From: an uncultured Collinsella sp. | GTDB taxonomy: Bacteria > Actinomycetota > Coriobacteriia > Coriobacteriales > Coriobacteriaceae | Reading direction: 5' to 3' | DNA length: 64,000 bases | NCBI GenBank assembly: GCA_900754525.1 | Contig: CAAEDE010000040.1 | Location: 1-64,000 of the forward strand | Shown here: positions 51,501-59,685 of the stretch, one piece after another | Layout of the letters: each line of letters starts with the position of its first letter | How positions within the stretch are numbered: the first letter of the stretch is position 1 | Position numbers and translations under genes: made by a program | Notes under the pieces: model-generated | What the model saw: only the letters and a program-made list of their open reading frames with translations | Databases searched by the model: none | What the model was told of the DNA's origin: nothing

Positions 51501-52037
51501 GCTGGCGAGCTTGCGACGCATGACCGCGAGCTCGTCCATGCGCGCGTCCGAAAGATCGGAAAGCGCCGCCACAAGGCTCGGGCTCGTGGGGACGGGCGCC
51601 GGGAAGGGAAAGTTGGGGTTGACCGCAGATGCGGTGGGCGCGGGGCGCGTGGGCTGCTTGGACTGTGCGGGCGGTACTGTAAACGTGCGGACCGGCGTGC
51701 GCAAACCCTCGACGGGCTCGGCGCCACTGGCATCCAGATACGCCAGCGCCGTGGCGATGGCGTGCTTGCACATGCCGGAATAGCGGAAGGCGGCGGGGCA
51801 ATCGCAGTCGTAGTCGATAACCTCGTGCTCGTCCATGTCGAGCGCCACGTGCGTCTTGTACAGGTCGCCGCGCGAGCCGCGCACCGAGCCCTCGATGTTC
51901 ACGTTTTTGGAGAAGCGCGAGCCGGAGTCCTCAAACGACAGCACGGCACCGTTGAGCATGAGCGAACGCCCCTTCATAAAGGTGCCGTTCAACGCCGCCT
52001 CTTTGCGAAGCGCCTGCACAAACGTCCCCTGTGCCAT
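48564..52037 (-). CDS. SWIM zinc-finger SNF2-family helicase
   Basis: The 1157-aa DNA translocase has an N-terminal SWIM zinc finger (CDCPAAFRYSGMCKHAIA), a long middle region (about 120-680) of beta-rich SNF2-associated domain, and the helicase core. Core motifs are I (ILADDMGLGKTLQ), II (VLDEAQYIKN), III (LTGTPIENRLSELWSIFD), IV-V (LLFSQFTGML, LKAGGVGLNL) and VI (QATDRAHRIGQ). Such proteins remodel or strip DNA-protein complexes; they resemble HelZ/RapA-like helicases of firmicutes and actinobacteria. GGAGGAAG precedes ATG 52037. It is 38 bp behind dnaE and probably co-transcribed. Confidence 0.95.
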   Translation of the reverse strand: MAQGTFVQALRKEAALNGTFMKGRSLMLNGAVLSFEDSGSRFSKNVNIEGSVRGSRGDLYKTHVALDMDEHEVIDYDCDCPAAFRYSGMCKHAIATALAYLDASGAEPVEGLRTPVRTFTVPPAQSKQPTRPAPTASAVNPNFPFPAPVPTSPSLVAALSDLSDARMDELAVMRRKLASTIDPDAPKAVLEPSLVPYYNPLFADRFNWALEFRIRSGSVSYVVKDIDGMADAYVRGGTFSYGKKLTFAHVPEAFDDVSTKLLDFIAMTVAYLGDITSSRSASYDFVRNGFVAERQLPVSEHSIVSVLDLLRGRTMSFEPAWSRGTTTHRAYEVAVEPSPQGEGEVPAKRPPLLAAKIAPAAGGSYDLRLPADTYCFVAGDAAYLVDTRRARRTDTAFAQHAAPFLSHLLPCRTPVHIAADQVGEFCRMALPILRDYTDLTAPAVLDAVAPEPSFAMAIGVDDGLVTCKITVAYGDWSADLFSLGAPGSPFEEQRPGVPPRDTLAEFRVMDTAALYFDFREGGLAFEERDDESLFHLLTEGLSALSELGEVMLSDRLRQISVRPAPKLSVRATVKSNLLDVELGASGLSAGDLAIYLDSYKRHQTFARLTSGDIVRLDEGARAAFGLAEDLGVDAVDLLDGVSLPASSALFVDNMLARTPALEADRDAAFRRTVERLDTLGKMDFTVPASLKATLRGYQIDGYQWLGSLEHLGLGGILADDMGLGKTLQMIAHILARVEAGDTKPTLVVCPASLVYNWAAELERFSPSIDVCAIVGAKAQRRVQIAGAAEHNVVVTSYDLMRRDIDEYVEQDFARVVLDEAQYIKNPLTQVARAAKRLPAGVRFALTGTPIENRLSELWSIFDFLMPGLLGTRDSFAKRFESPVEHAEGDSAARLQALVSPFVLRRVKEDVVADLPEKIEDTVMAQLAGEQRKLYLANQDRIAQQVQHREAGEFKKDKLKVLAELTKLRQICCDPRLHYEDYKAGSAKLDTCMELVHGALDGGHRILLFSQFTGMLDIIGKRLAKEDIAFLKLTGASSKESRAKMVAQFQAGEVPVFLISLKAGGVGLNLTAADVVIHYDPWWNVAAQDQATDRAHRIGQQHTVTVYKLIAKDTIEERIMRMQESKRDLVNSVLGGDGISSALFTREDVLALLGGDGR

Positions 52038-52075
52038 CACTTCCTCCAATCTCGCGCGGACCAGCAAGGTCGCCC

Positions 52076-55000
52076 TTAGATCACCGTCACGCGACCCTGG
52101 TTACCCACGATGGCTTTTGCCTCTGCCAACAGCGGAATCGAGCGTGCGTTGACCTTGGCCGGCACCTCGGCACGCAGCACACGCCCGTCCACCTGCTCGA
52201 TAAAGATCTCCACGCGGTCGCCGCCCGGGTTGGCGGTAAGCACCGTGGCAAGACGCGCCATATTGCCCTGGCTAAAGCGGCTGTTGGGCACCATGACCTC
52301 AAACACCTTGGGCTTGTTGTTCTCCTCATTAAGCTCCAGTGGCACGATCTCCTGCGCGATGATCTGATCGCCGCGGTCCGAGCGCTCAAGCTTGCCCTTA
52401 ATGCGCACAAACGCATCGGACAGCTGCGCGCCGGTCTCGGGATCGACCTCGCCGTACAGGTACCCCTCGGCCTCCTTGTAGGTCTTGGGGAACACCACGA
52501 CCGTGGCCTCACCTTCCATGTCCTCGAGCTGCACGATGCCCATGGGGTCGCCGTTTTTGGTCACGCGCTTGGACACGCTCGAGACCATACCGGCCCACCA
52601 CAGCGCCTTGCCCTCGGGAATCTCCTGGTTGATGGTACCGCCCGTGGGGTTTTGCACCTCGTAACCGGTGTCGATCTGCGAGAACGAGAAGTCGCGCGCC
52701 TTGGCTAGCGCATACTCAAACGGGCGCAACGGGTGGTCCGAGACATAGATGCCCAGAACCTCCTTCTCCTGGCTCAGCTTAAGGTGGCGGTCCCACTCCT
52801 GGCCGTCCGGATCGGGCACGCTCACCTCAAAGCCCGAGCCCTCAACGTCGCCAAACATATCGAAGAACGACGTCTGGCCGCTCGCGCGATCTTTCTGGCG
52901 CTTTACCGCGGCATCGATGATGTTCTCGGGGTTGTTCTTATCCACAAAGTGCATCATCTGGCGACGCGGATACCCCGTGGAGTCGAAGGCGCCTGCCTTG
53001 ATCAGCGATTCGATCACGCGGCGGTTTGCCTGGCTCGAGTCCACGCGCTCGACAAAGTCGTGCAGTGTCTTAAACGGGCCGCCCGCCTCGCGCTCGGCGA
53101 TAATCGCCTGCGCCACGCCGGTGCCCACGCCGCGGATGCCGGCCAGACCAAAGCGCACGCCCTCCTTGGTAGCCGTGAACTCGGTACCGGACTCGTTGAC
53201 ATCTGGCGAAAGCACGGGGATGCCGTCGTGACGGCATGCCGAGACGTAGTGCACGATCTTGTCGGTCTTGCCCGTATAGGACGTCAGAACGGCCGCCATG
53301 TACTCGTGCGGATAGTGCGCCTTGAGCCACGCCGTCTGCATAACCAGGATGGCGTAGCCGGCGGAGTGCGACTTGTTAAAGGCGTAAGACGCGAACTCGA
53401 GAACATCGTCCCAAATCTTCTGGGCGACCTCGCGCGTGTAGTTGTTCTTGATAGCACCGTTCATCCAGTGGTCGTAGGTGGTCTCGTCCGAGCCATCCTC
53501 CCAGTGGAGCACCGTCGACGTGAGCAGCTTGATCTTTTTCTTAGCCACGGGCTTACGGATACGCGAGTCCGATTCGCCCTTGGAGAAGCCGCACATCTCG
53601 ACGGAGATGAGCATAACCTGCTCCTGGTAGACCATGGTGCCGTAGGTTTCGCCCAGGATGTCGTCCAGGCGGTCGTCGTAGGAGACGGCCGGCTCCTTGC
53701 CGTTCATACGGTTGATGTAGGACGAAACCATGCCGGCGCCCAGCGGGCCCGGGCGGTACAGAGCGATCAATGCCACGACGTGCTTGTATTCGGTGGGTTT
53801 CATGTTCTTGATCGTGGCCGTCATGCCGGCGGACTCGACCTGGAAGACGCCGGCGGTGTGGCCGGAGCCCATGAGCTTAAAGATCTCGGGATCGTCAAAG
53901 GGAATCTCTTCCTCTTTGATGTCGATGCCGAAGTTCTTTTTGATGTTTGCCTTGGCCTTGGAGATAACCGTCAGCGTGCGCAGGCCCAGGAAGTCCATCT
54001 TGAGCAGGCCCATGTCGGCAACGGTATGGCCCTCGTACTGGGTAATCTCGACGCCGCCCTTGGTGTCGAGCTTGGTGGGCACATGCTCGTTGACGGGGTC
54101 GCGGCAGATCAGAACGGCGCACGCGTGCACGCCCTCGCCACGGGTGAGGCCCTCAATCGAGAGCGCCGTGTCGATGATGCGGCGGGCGTCGTCGTCCTTT
54201 TTATAGGCCTCGGCAAAGTCGGGGTTAAACAGATCCTCTTTGCCGGGTTGTTTTTCGAGCACCTGCTTGAGCTTGACCTTGGGGTCGCTCGAGACCATCT
54301 TGGACAGGCGCTGGCCCATGTAGACCGGGTAGTCCAGGACGCGTGCGGCGTCGTTGATGGCCTGCTTGGCCTTAATGGTCGAGTAGGTGATGACGTGGGT
54401 GACCTTCTCGGGGCCGTAGAGCTGGCGAACGTGCTCCACGACCTCGAGGCGCCGCTCATCGTCAAAGTCCATATCGATATCGGGCATCTCGGTACGCTGC
54501 GGAGACAAGAACCTCTCGAACATCAGGCCGTTCTCGAGCGGATCGAACGCGGTGATGTTCATGGCGTAGGCGACGATAGCGCCGGCGGCCGAGCCACGGC
54601 CGGGGCCGACGCCGATACCGTTGTCCTTAGCCCATTGCACGTACTCGGCGACGATCAAAAAGTAGGCGGCAAAGCCCTTGTCGCAGATGACCTTGTATTC
54701 GTACTCAAAGCGCTCTTTGATGTTGACGCCGCCGATCTCGCGCGTGGCCCAGTCGTCACCGTAGTGCTGGCGCAGGCCCTTCTCGCACTCGCGGCGGAAC
54801 TGGCTCTCGTGCGTCTCGCCGGGATCGAGCAACGGGAAGCGCGGCAGGATGATGGAGTCCCAGTCCAGTTCCACGTAGCACTTGTCGGCAATCTCGAGCG
54901 TGTTGTCACAGGCCTCGGGGCAATACGGGAACATCGCCCGCATCTCCTCCTCGGTCTTCATATAAAACTCCGAGCCGGTCATGCGCATGCGGTTGGGGTC

Positions 55001-55879
55001 GTCGACCTTGGCGTTCATGCCGATGCACATGATGACGTCCTGCACGGGCGCGTCCTCGCGGCGCAGGTAGTGAAAGTCGTTGGTAGCGATGACCTTGACG
55101 CCCACCTGTTTGGCGATGTCGATGAGCGTACGGTCCATCTGCTCGTCGGTCAGGCCATTATCGGTGGTAATGCCGTGTTCCTGAATCTCGATATAGAAGT
55201 CGCCGGGATCGAAGGTGTCGCGGAAGGTTTCGGCCCACTTGATGGCGCCTTCCATGTCGCCGCGGTCGATGTATTTGGGGATGATGCCCGCGATGCAGGC
55301 GCTCGTGCAGATCATGCCCTTGGCGTGGCGGCGCAGGTTGTCGAGCGTCACGCGCGGCTTGTAGTAAAAGCCCTGCACGGCGGCCTCGGAAACCGTCTGC
55401 ATCAGGTTGACATAGCCCTCCTGGTCCTTGGCCAGAAGGATCATGTGGTAGAGCTCGGGCTTGTGGTCGCGGGCAAGGGTCTCGTCCGGCGTAAAGTAGA
55501 CCTCGCAGCCAAAGATGGGTTTGATGACCAGGGGCGGCTTGAGCTCGTCGATATTGCCCTTCTCGCCCCACATGGCCATGTCCTTCACATACTGGGCATG
55601 CTCGCGCGGGTTTTCCTCGGGATCGGGCTCCACCAGCTCGTCACGACGGTCCTTTTCCAAGAAGGCCTTGTCGTGGCTCCAGGTTTTGTACTCGGGCGTG
55701 TTGTGGTTGACGGCGTCGCAGGCCAGCGCCAGGTCGGGCACGCCATACATGTAGCCGTGGTCGGTAATGGCCACGGCGGGCATGCCCAGCTCAACGGCAC
55801 GGTTGACCATATCCTGGATACGGGTTGCGCCGTCGAGCATGGAAAAGACAGTGTGGTTGTGCAGATGGACGAATGCCAT
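52076..55879 (-). CDS. dnaE: DNA polymerase III alpha subunit DnaE
   Basis: DnaE is the replicative polymerase subunit. The 1267-aa protein opens with the PHP domain (FVHLHNHTVFSMLDGATR, AITDHGYMYG). The polymerase catalytic region PDIDMDFDDERR supplies the acidic metal ligands. Helix-hairpin-helix and OB-fold domains follow at the C-terminus (the OB segment is near VSSVSKRVTKNGDPMGI). It is about 100 residues longer than the E. coli protein, partly from an acidic insert near residues 75-110. The start is ATG 55879, with GGAG 8 nt upstream. It is the first gene of a likely dnaE-SNF2 unit. Confidence 0.98.
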   Translation of the reverse strand: MAFVHLHNHTVFSMLDGATRIQDMVNRAVELGMPAVAITDHGYMYGVPDLALACDAVNHNTPEYKTWSHDKAFLEKDRRDELVEPDPEENPREHAQYVKDMAMWGEKGNIDELKPPLVIKPIFGCEVYFTPDETLARDHKPELYHMILLAKDQEGYVNLMQTVSEAAVQGFYYKPRVTLDNLRRHAKGMICTSACIAGIIPKYIDRGDMEGAIKWAETFRDTFDPGDFYIEIQEHGITTDNGLTDEQMDRTLIDIAKQVGVKVIATNDFHYLRREDAPVQDVIMCIGMNAKVDDPNRMRMTGSEFYMKTEEEMRAMFPYCPEACDNTLEIADKCYVELDWDSIILPRFPLLDPGETHESQFRRECEKGLRQHYGDDWATREIGGVNIKERFEYEYKVICDKGFAAYFLIVAEYVQWAKDNGIGVGPGRGSAAGAIVAYAMNITAFDPLENGLMFERFLSPQRTEMPDIDMDFDDERRLEVVEHVRQLYGPEKVTHVITYSTIKAKQAINDAARVLDYPVYMGQRLSKMVSSDPKVKLKQVLEKQPGKEDLFNPDFAEAYKKDDDARRIIDTALSIEGLTRGEGVHACAVLICRDPVNEHVPTKLDTKGGVEITQYEGHTVADMGLLKMDFLGLRTLTVISKAKANIKKNFGIDIKEEEIPFDDPEIFKLMGSGHTAGVFQVESAGMTATIKNMKPTEYKHVVALIALYRPGPLGAGMVSSYINRMNGKEPAVSYDDRLDDILGETYGTMVYQEQVMLISVEMCGFSKGESDSRIRKPVAKKKIKLLTSTVLHWEDGSDETTYDHWMNGAIKNNYTREVAQKIWDDVLEFASYAFNKSHSAGYAILVMQTAWLKAHYPHEYMAAVLTSYTGKTDKIVHYVSACRHDGIPVLSPDVNESGTEFTATKEGVRFGLAGIRGVGTGVAQAIIAEREAGGPFKTLHDFVERVDSSQANRRVIESLIKAGAFDSTGYPRRQMMHFVDKNNPENIIDAAVKRQKDRASGQTSFFDMFGDVEGSGFEVSVPDPDGQEWDRHLKLSQEKEVLGIYVSDHPLRPFEYALAKARDFSFSQIDTGYEVQNPTGGTINQEIPEGKALWWAGMVSSVSKRVTKNGDPMGIVQLEDMEGEATVVVFPKTYKEAEGYLYGEVDPETGAQLSDAFVRIKGKLERSDRGDQIIAQEIVPLELNEENNKPKVFEVMVPNSRFSQGNMARLATVLTANPGGDRVEIFIEQVDGRVLRAEVPAKVNARSIPLLAEAKAIVGNQGRVTVI

Positions 55880-55975
55880 GTGATGAGCTCCGATGCGGGT
55901 TCGTGTTCTGACTGAACGATTTTACCGCACGGCGCGGACGGCACCCGAACCTAGCCAAACCCACACGGCTCCTCT

Positions 55976-56043
55976 TGCAGTTGCGGTGGAATAGTTCCCG
56001 CTTGGGCCACCTGGGCCGCAATGCAGAAACTATTCCACCGCAA
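55976..56043. repeat. Inverted-repeat family A, copy 2
   Basis: A perfect 16-bp inverted repeat (55981-55996 with 56028-56043) begins GCAGTTGCGGTGGAATAGTT. It is homologous to 3101-3178: in the left arm GA replaces AG, and the right arm changes from CT to TC to match. It lies between dnaE and the addA stop. Confidence 0.75.
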
Positions 56044-56055
56044 GTTATCTGAGGA

Positions 56056-59000
56056 CTAGAAGTTGTAGGTGACTACTTGGGGCTCGGCGGGTTCGACGAA
56101 GATGGTTGGATCCGGCTGCTCCACGCGGACGAACTTGACGGTCACGGCCTCAAAGCCCGCCTTGTGCAGAACATCAGCGTAGACGCGCGCCTGCAGGGCG
56201 TGCTTCTCCTGCAGCTGTTCCGGCGTCTCGTCCGGTGTGCCGCCCGTCTTGTAGTCGATGACCAGCGCGCGTGACGAATCCGCCGGGTTCGTCGCCAAAG
56301 CGTCGATGGCGCCTTCGGCATATGCACCGTAGCGGGCGATGTCCTCGTCCTCGCAGCCCAGCGAAAAGAACGGTACCTCGGCGCGAACGCACGGCCACGC
56401 GAGCAGGTCGGCACGAACAGCCGACTTGAGCCAGCGGTCCAGGGCAACGTCGAAGCGTTCGCGCTGCTCCGGCGTCAGGCACCACAGGCGCGCCAGCGTA
56501 TCGGCACGCGCGGCGGGCAGCGCATCGGCACCCATCTCGATCAGCCACTGGCAGGCGGCATGGAACGCCGAGCCCAGCGCCATGGGGTTGCCGGCGGGCT
56601 CAACGGCGGCCACGTCTGCATCCGTCATCTCGGAACCATCCGACTCCGCATCATCGCCAGCCTCGTCCATGGGCACGTGTGCCTCGGCAGCACGGTCCTC
56701 GGACTCGGCATGCAGCGCCGCGGCAATTGACGAGTAGCTATACGAATCACGCATCGGATACGGACAGATGCCCATGCGCACGCCCACTGCCTGGGGATAC
56801 ACAAGCTCAAACGAATCGGGCTTGGAGTCGGCAGGACCGGGCACAGTTGAGTGCGCAGCATTATCAGCGACATCGACATCGCCGCGAACAAGCCTGCCCT
56901 CGGCATCCAGCGAAGCGTTAGCCTCAAACGCCTGCTCACCAAACGTAAAGTCCGCCAGCGAGATGAGCTCGTAATCGCCCGGCTTGGAGTTGTCGAACAC
57001 CAAACGGTCGCTATCGAGCTGCGGCATGTCCAGACTATCGGTCGGCAGGATGCGGCGCAGCACGTCGTAGGTCAGACCTGTCTCGACGTCGAAGGTCGGC
57101 GCCGTCACCTTGCCGCGGCTCACGCCGGCGTCCATCGCCAAGATCACCAGCTCGCGCGCACGCGTCATGGCAACGTAGAGCAAGCGGGCCCGCTCCTCGA
57201 GCGAAAGCTGCAGGTCGTCGTTGCGCAGGCGGGCAAATGCCTCGGCGGGAGAGCCCGTCGCGCATACGTCCTCCATAAGCTCTGGCGGCAACCACAGCGA
57301 CGTGCCCTTGCCCTTAAACGCGTGTTCAAACTGCTTTTTGACGTCATCGCCCTTCACGAACGTACCGTCCGCGAGTTTAACGCCGTCGAAGCGTGCCGGC
57401 AGCGCCACGACTTGCGCCCCACCGTCGGTGCGACCCATCTGTGCCGCACCCGAGGACTTACGCACGCCAAAGCACTCGGCAACCGCCACGACCGGATATT
57501 CCAGACCCTTGGACGCATGCACGGTCATGATGCGCACCGCGCCGTCACCCTCCTCGTTGAGGGCACCCGGGGCCTCCTTGCCCGCCAAGAAGCGGTCGAA
57601 GGCGAGCGCAATGGAGCGCGGAGAATTGCCGAGCTCGACCTCTGCCTCGGCCACGGCGTCGAGCGCCTTGAGCACGTTGGCGGCAATGGCCTTGCCCTCG
57701 GGGCCGCGCTTCGCCAGGCGCACGAACCAGCCGGAGGCATTGACCGCGTCGCGCGCGATGGCAGCGAACGAATCGCGGCCCACGCGACGAAGCGCATACC
57801 GAAGTACCTCGCGGGCACGCATCACGAGCGGCAGGTTCTGCAAGCCCGGCACATCGAAATCGCTCATGATGCCCGCATCGATGTTGCGGCGCGACGTCTC
57901 GCCCGTCTGATCGTCGAGTTTGGTCGCCAGCGCCAGGAACTCCTGGGCGCCGAGTGCAAACATCGGCGAGGCCAGCAGAGGCATAAGGCCCTGCGCCGTA
58001 TCGGCCGGATTGGCGAGTGCACAAACCAGGGCGCGCACCGTCTGCACCTCGGCTGCTTGGGCAAAGACCGAGCCGCCCGCGATGACGCAGTCGAGCCCCT
58101 GGTCACGGAAGGCCTGTGCGTAGACGTCTGCGTTGGTCATGCGGCCCAGCAGCAGGACCATGCTGCCCTGGGGCTGGCCAGCATCGGCAAGCGCGCGGAA
58201 GCGCTCGGCGATCGCACGGGCCTTGGCCTGTGTGCGCTCCTGCATACTGCCGCCGGCAACAAAGAGGGCCTGGCGACGCGAGGCGTCTGCCACCAGCGTG
58301 TCCTTGCGGCCGTCGCTCGCCTCAAGATCCAAAAATCCCTGCATCAGGCCGCCGTCATCGCCGTCGAAGACGCGTGCCACGTAACGCAGCACCTCGTCAT
58401 GGCTGCGGAAGTTGCGCACGAGCTTGACGAGCTCGCCAGCAGGGGCGTCGGCCACGGCAGTCGCCTCGGGCGCGGCAGACGAGCCCACCTTGCGCTCCTG
58501 GCGACGGAACACCTCGACCTCGGCGCCGCGGAAGCGATAGATGGACTGTTGCGCATCGCCCACGGTGCACAGCGCGCGCTCCCCCGCACCCGTCAGGTAA
58601 CGGATCAGATCGACCTGCATCTGGTCGGTATCCTGAAACTCATCGATCATGACCATCTTAAAGCGGCCCTCGTATGCCGCTCGGATGGCCGGGTAATCGT
58701 GCAGGGCCTCGTAGGCCATGCGCAGCAGGTCGTTGTTGTCGAGGGCGGACTGGCCGGCCTTGAGCGCGCGGTACTCAGCCTCTACAGAGCGGGCCAAGCC
58801 CACCAGCGCATCGAGCGCCGGGCCACCGCAGGCAAGCACGATACTGATAAACGCATCGGCGGCCTCGGCCTTGAGCAGCTCGACCTGCTCCTTAGGGAAT
58901 GCCTTGCTCGCGCGCGGCATGGTGCACGACATCATGAGTCGCGCCGCATCGGCCATGGTCTTGCCGCTCGCCTCGAACGCGTCGATGGCATCGAGCGCCA

Positions 59001-59682
59001 TTTGTGCCTTCTCGGTCGCGGCCTTGCTTGCGCCCAGAGCCGCGCGATAGGCATCGGCAAGGGCCGAGGTATCGGCCTGGCCGCGCGCCACGCGCACGTC
59101 GTCCATACCGCCCGGCAGCTGGCTCGACAGCTCCAACAGCTCGCGCACCAGGCCCTTGATGGTCGTACCGGCGCCAAAGGAACCGCCCTCGCCCGCCATG
59201 GGATACCAGGCATAGAGGGCCTTGAGCGATGCCGCGAGCTCGGGGGCGGCATCGGGCGCCGTCGCGCGGGCCAGTACATGCTCAACAGCCTGGTCCATGA
59301 GCTCGTCGGTATCGGTGAGCACCGTGAACTCGGGGTCGATGCCCAGCTCCAGCGCATGCGCGCGCAGGATACGCGAGCACATGCCGTGAATGGTCGAGAT
59401 CCACGCGTCGTCGACGGTCAGTGCTTCCTCGTCCATGCCCTCGTCGATAAGCGCACGGCGCACGCGGTCGCGAATCTCGGCCGCGGCATCCTTGGTAAAG
59501 GTGATGGCGAGCACCTGGTCCAGATGCTCAACGAACGGACCGGATTCGGGCGAGAGCGCGTAGACGATGCGGCGCGTGAGGGTAAAGGTCTTGCCCGAAC
59601 CGGCGCCCGCCGAGACAAACAGCGGACGGTCGAGCGTCTTGACGATCTGCAGCTGTTGCGGCATCAAGGTCGAAAGATCCAT
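56056..59682 (-). CDS. addA: AddA (RexA) helicase-nuclease subunit
   Basis: AddA is the motor and one nuclease of the AddAB complex, which processes double-strand ends for recombination. The 1208-aa protein has UvrD motifs: Q/N-terminal PQQLQIV, Walker A VSAGAGSGKTFTL, Ia AITFTKDAAAEIRDRV, II MVMIDEFQDTD, IV FRGAEVEVF and VI VAMTRARELVIL. The C-terminal PD-(D/E)xK nuclease has ALVIDYKTGG and the late helix HALQARVYADVL. It follows addB by 3 bp, so the two are translationally coupled. Confidence 0.96.
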   Translation of the reverse strand: MDLSTLMPQQLQIVKTLDRPLFVSAGAGSGKTFTLTRRIVYALSPESGPFVEHLDQVLAITFTKDAAAEIRDRVRRALIDEGMDEEALTVDDAWISTIHGMCSRILRAHALELGIDPEFTVLTDTDELMDQAVEHVLARATAPDAAPELAASLKALYAWYPMAGEGGSFGAGTTIKGLVRELLELSSQLPGGMDDVRVARGQADTSALADAYRAALGASKAATEKAQMALDAIDAFEASGKTMADAARLMMSCTMPRASKAFPKEQVELLKAEAADAFISIVLACGGPALDALVGLARSVEAEYRALKAGQSALDNNDLLRMAYEALHDYPAIRAAYEGRFKMVMIDEFQDTDQMQVDLIRYLTGAGERALCTVGDAQQSIYRFRGAEVEVFRRQERKVGSSAAPEATAVADAPAGELVKLVRNFRSHDEVLRYVARVFDGDDGGLMQGFLDLEASDGRKDTLVADASRRQALFVAGGSMQERTQAKARAIAERFRALADAGQPQGSMVLLLGRMTNADVYAQAFRDQGLDCVIAGGSVFAQAAEVQTVRALVCALANPADTAQGLMPLLASPMFALGAQEFLALATKLDDQTGETSRRNIDAGIMSDFDVPGLQNLPLVMRAREVLRYALRRVGRDSFAAIARDAVNASGWFVRLAKRGPEGKAIAANVLKALDAVAEAEVELGNSPRSIALAFDRFLAGKEAPGALNEEGDGAVRIMTVHASKGLEYPVVAVAECFGVRKSSGAAQMGRTDGGAQVVALPARFDGVKLADGTFVKGDDVKKQFEHAFKGKGTSLWLPPELMEDVCATGSPAEAFARLRNDDLQLSLEERARLLYVAMTRARELVILAMDAGVSRGKVTAPTFDVETGLTYDVLRRILPTDSLDMPQLDSDRLVFDNSKPGDYELISLADFTFGEQAFEANASLDAEGRLVRGDVDVADNAAHSTVPGPADSKPDSFELVYPQAVGVRMGICPYPMRDSYSYSSIAAALHAESEDRAAEAHVPMDEAGDDAESDGSEMTDADVAAVEPAGNPMALGSAFHAACQWLIEMGADALPAARADTLARLWCLTPEQRERFDVALDRWLKSAVRADLLAWPCVRAEVPFFSLGCEDEDIARYGAYAEGAIDALATNPADSSRALVIDYKTGGTPDETPEQLQEKHALQARVYADVLHKAGFEAVTVKFVRVEQPDPTIFVEPAEPQVVTYNF

Positions 59683-59685
59683 GGT

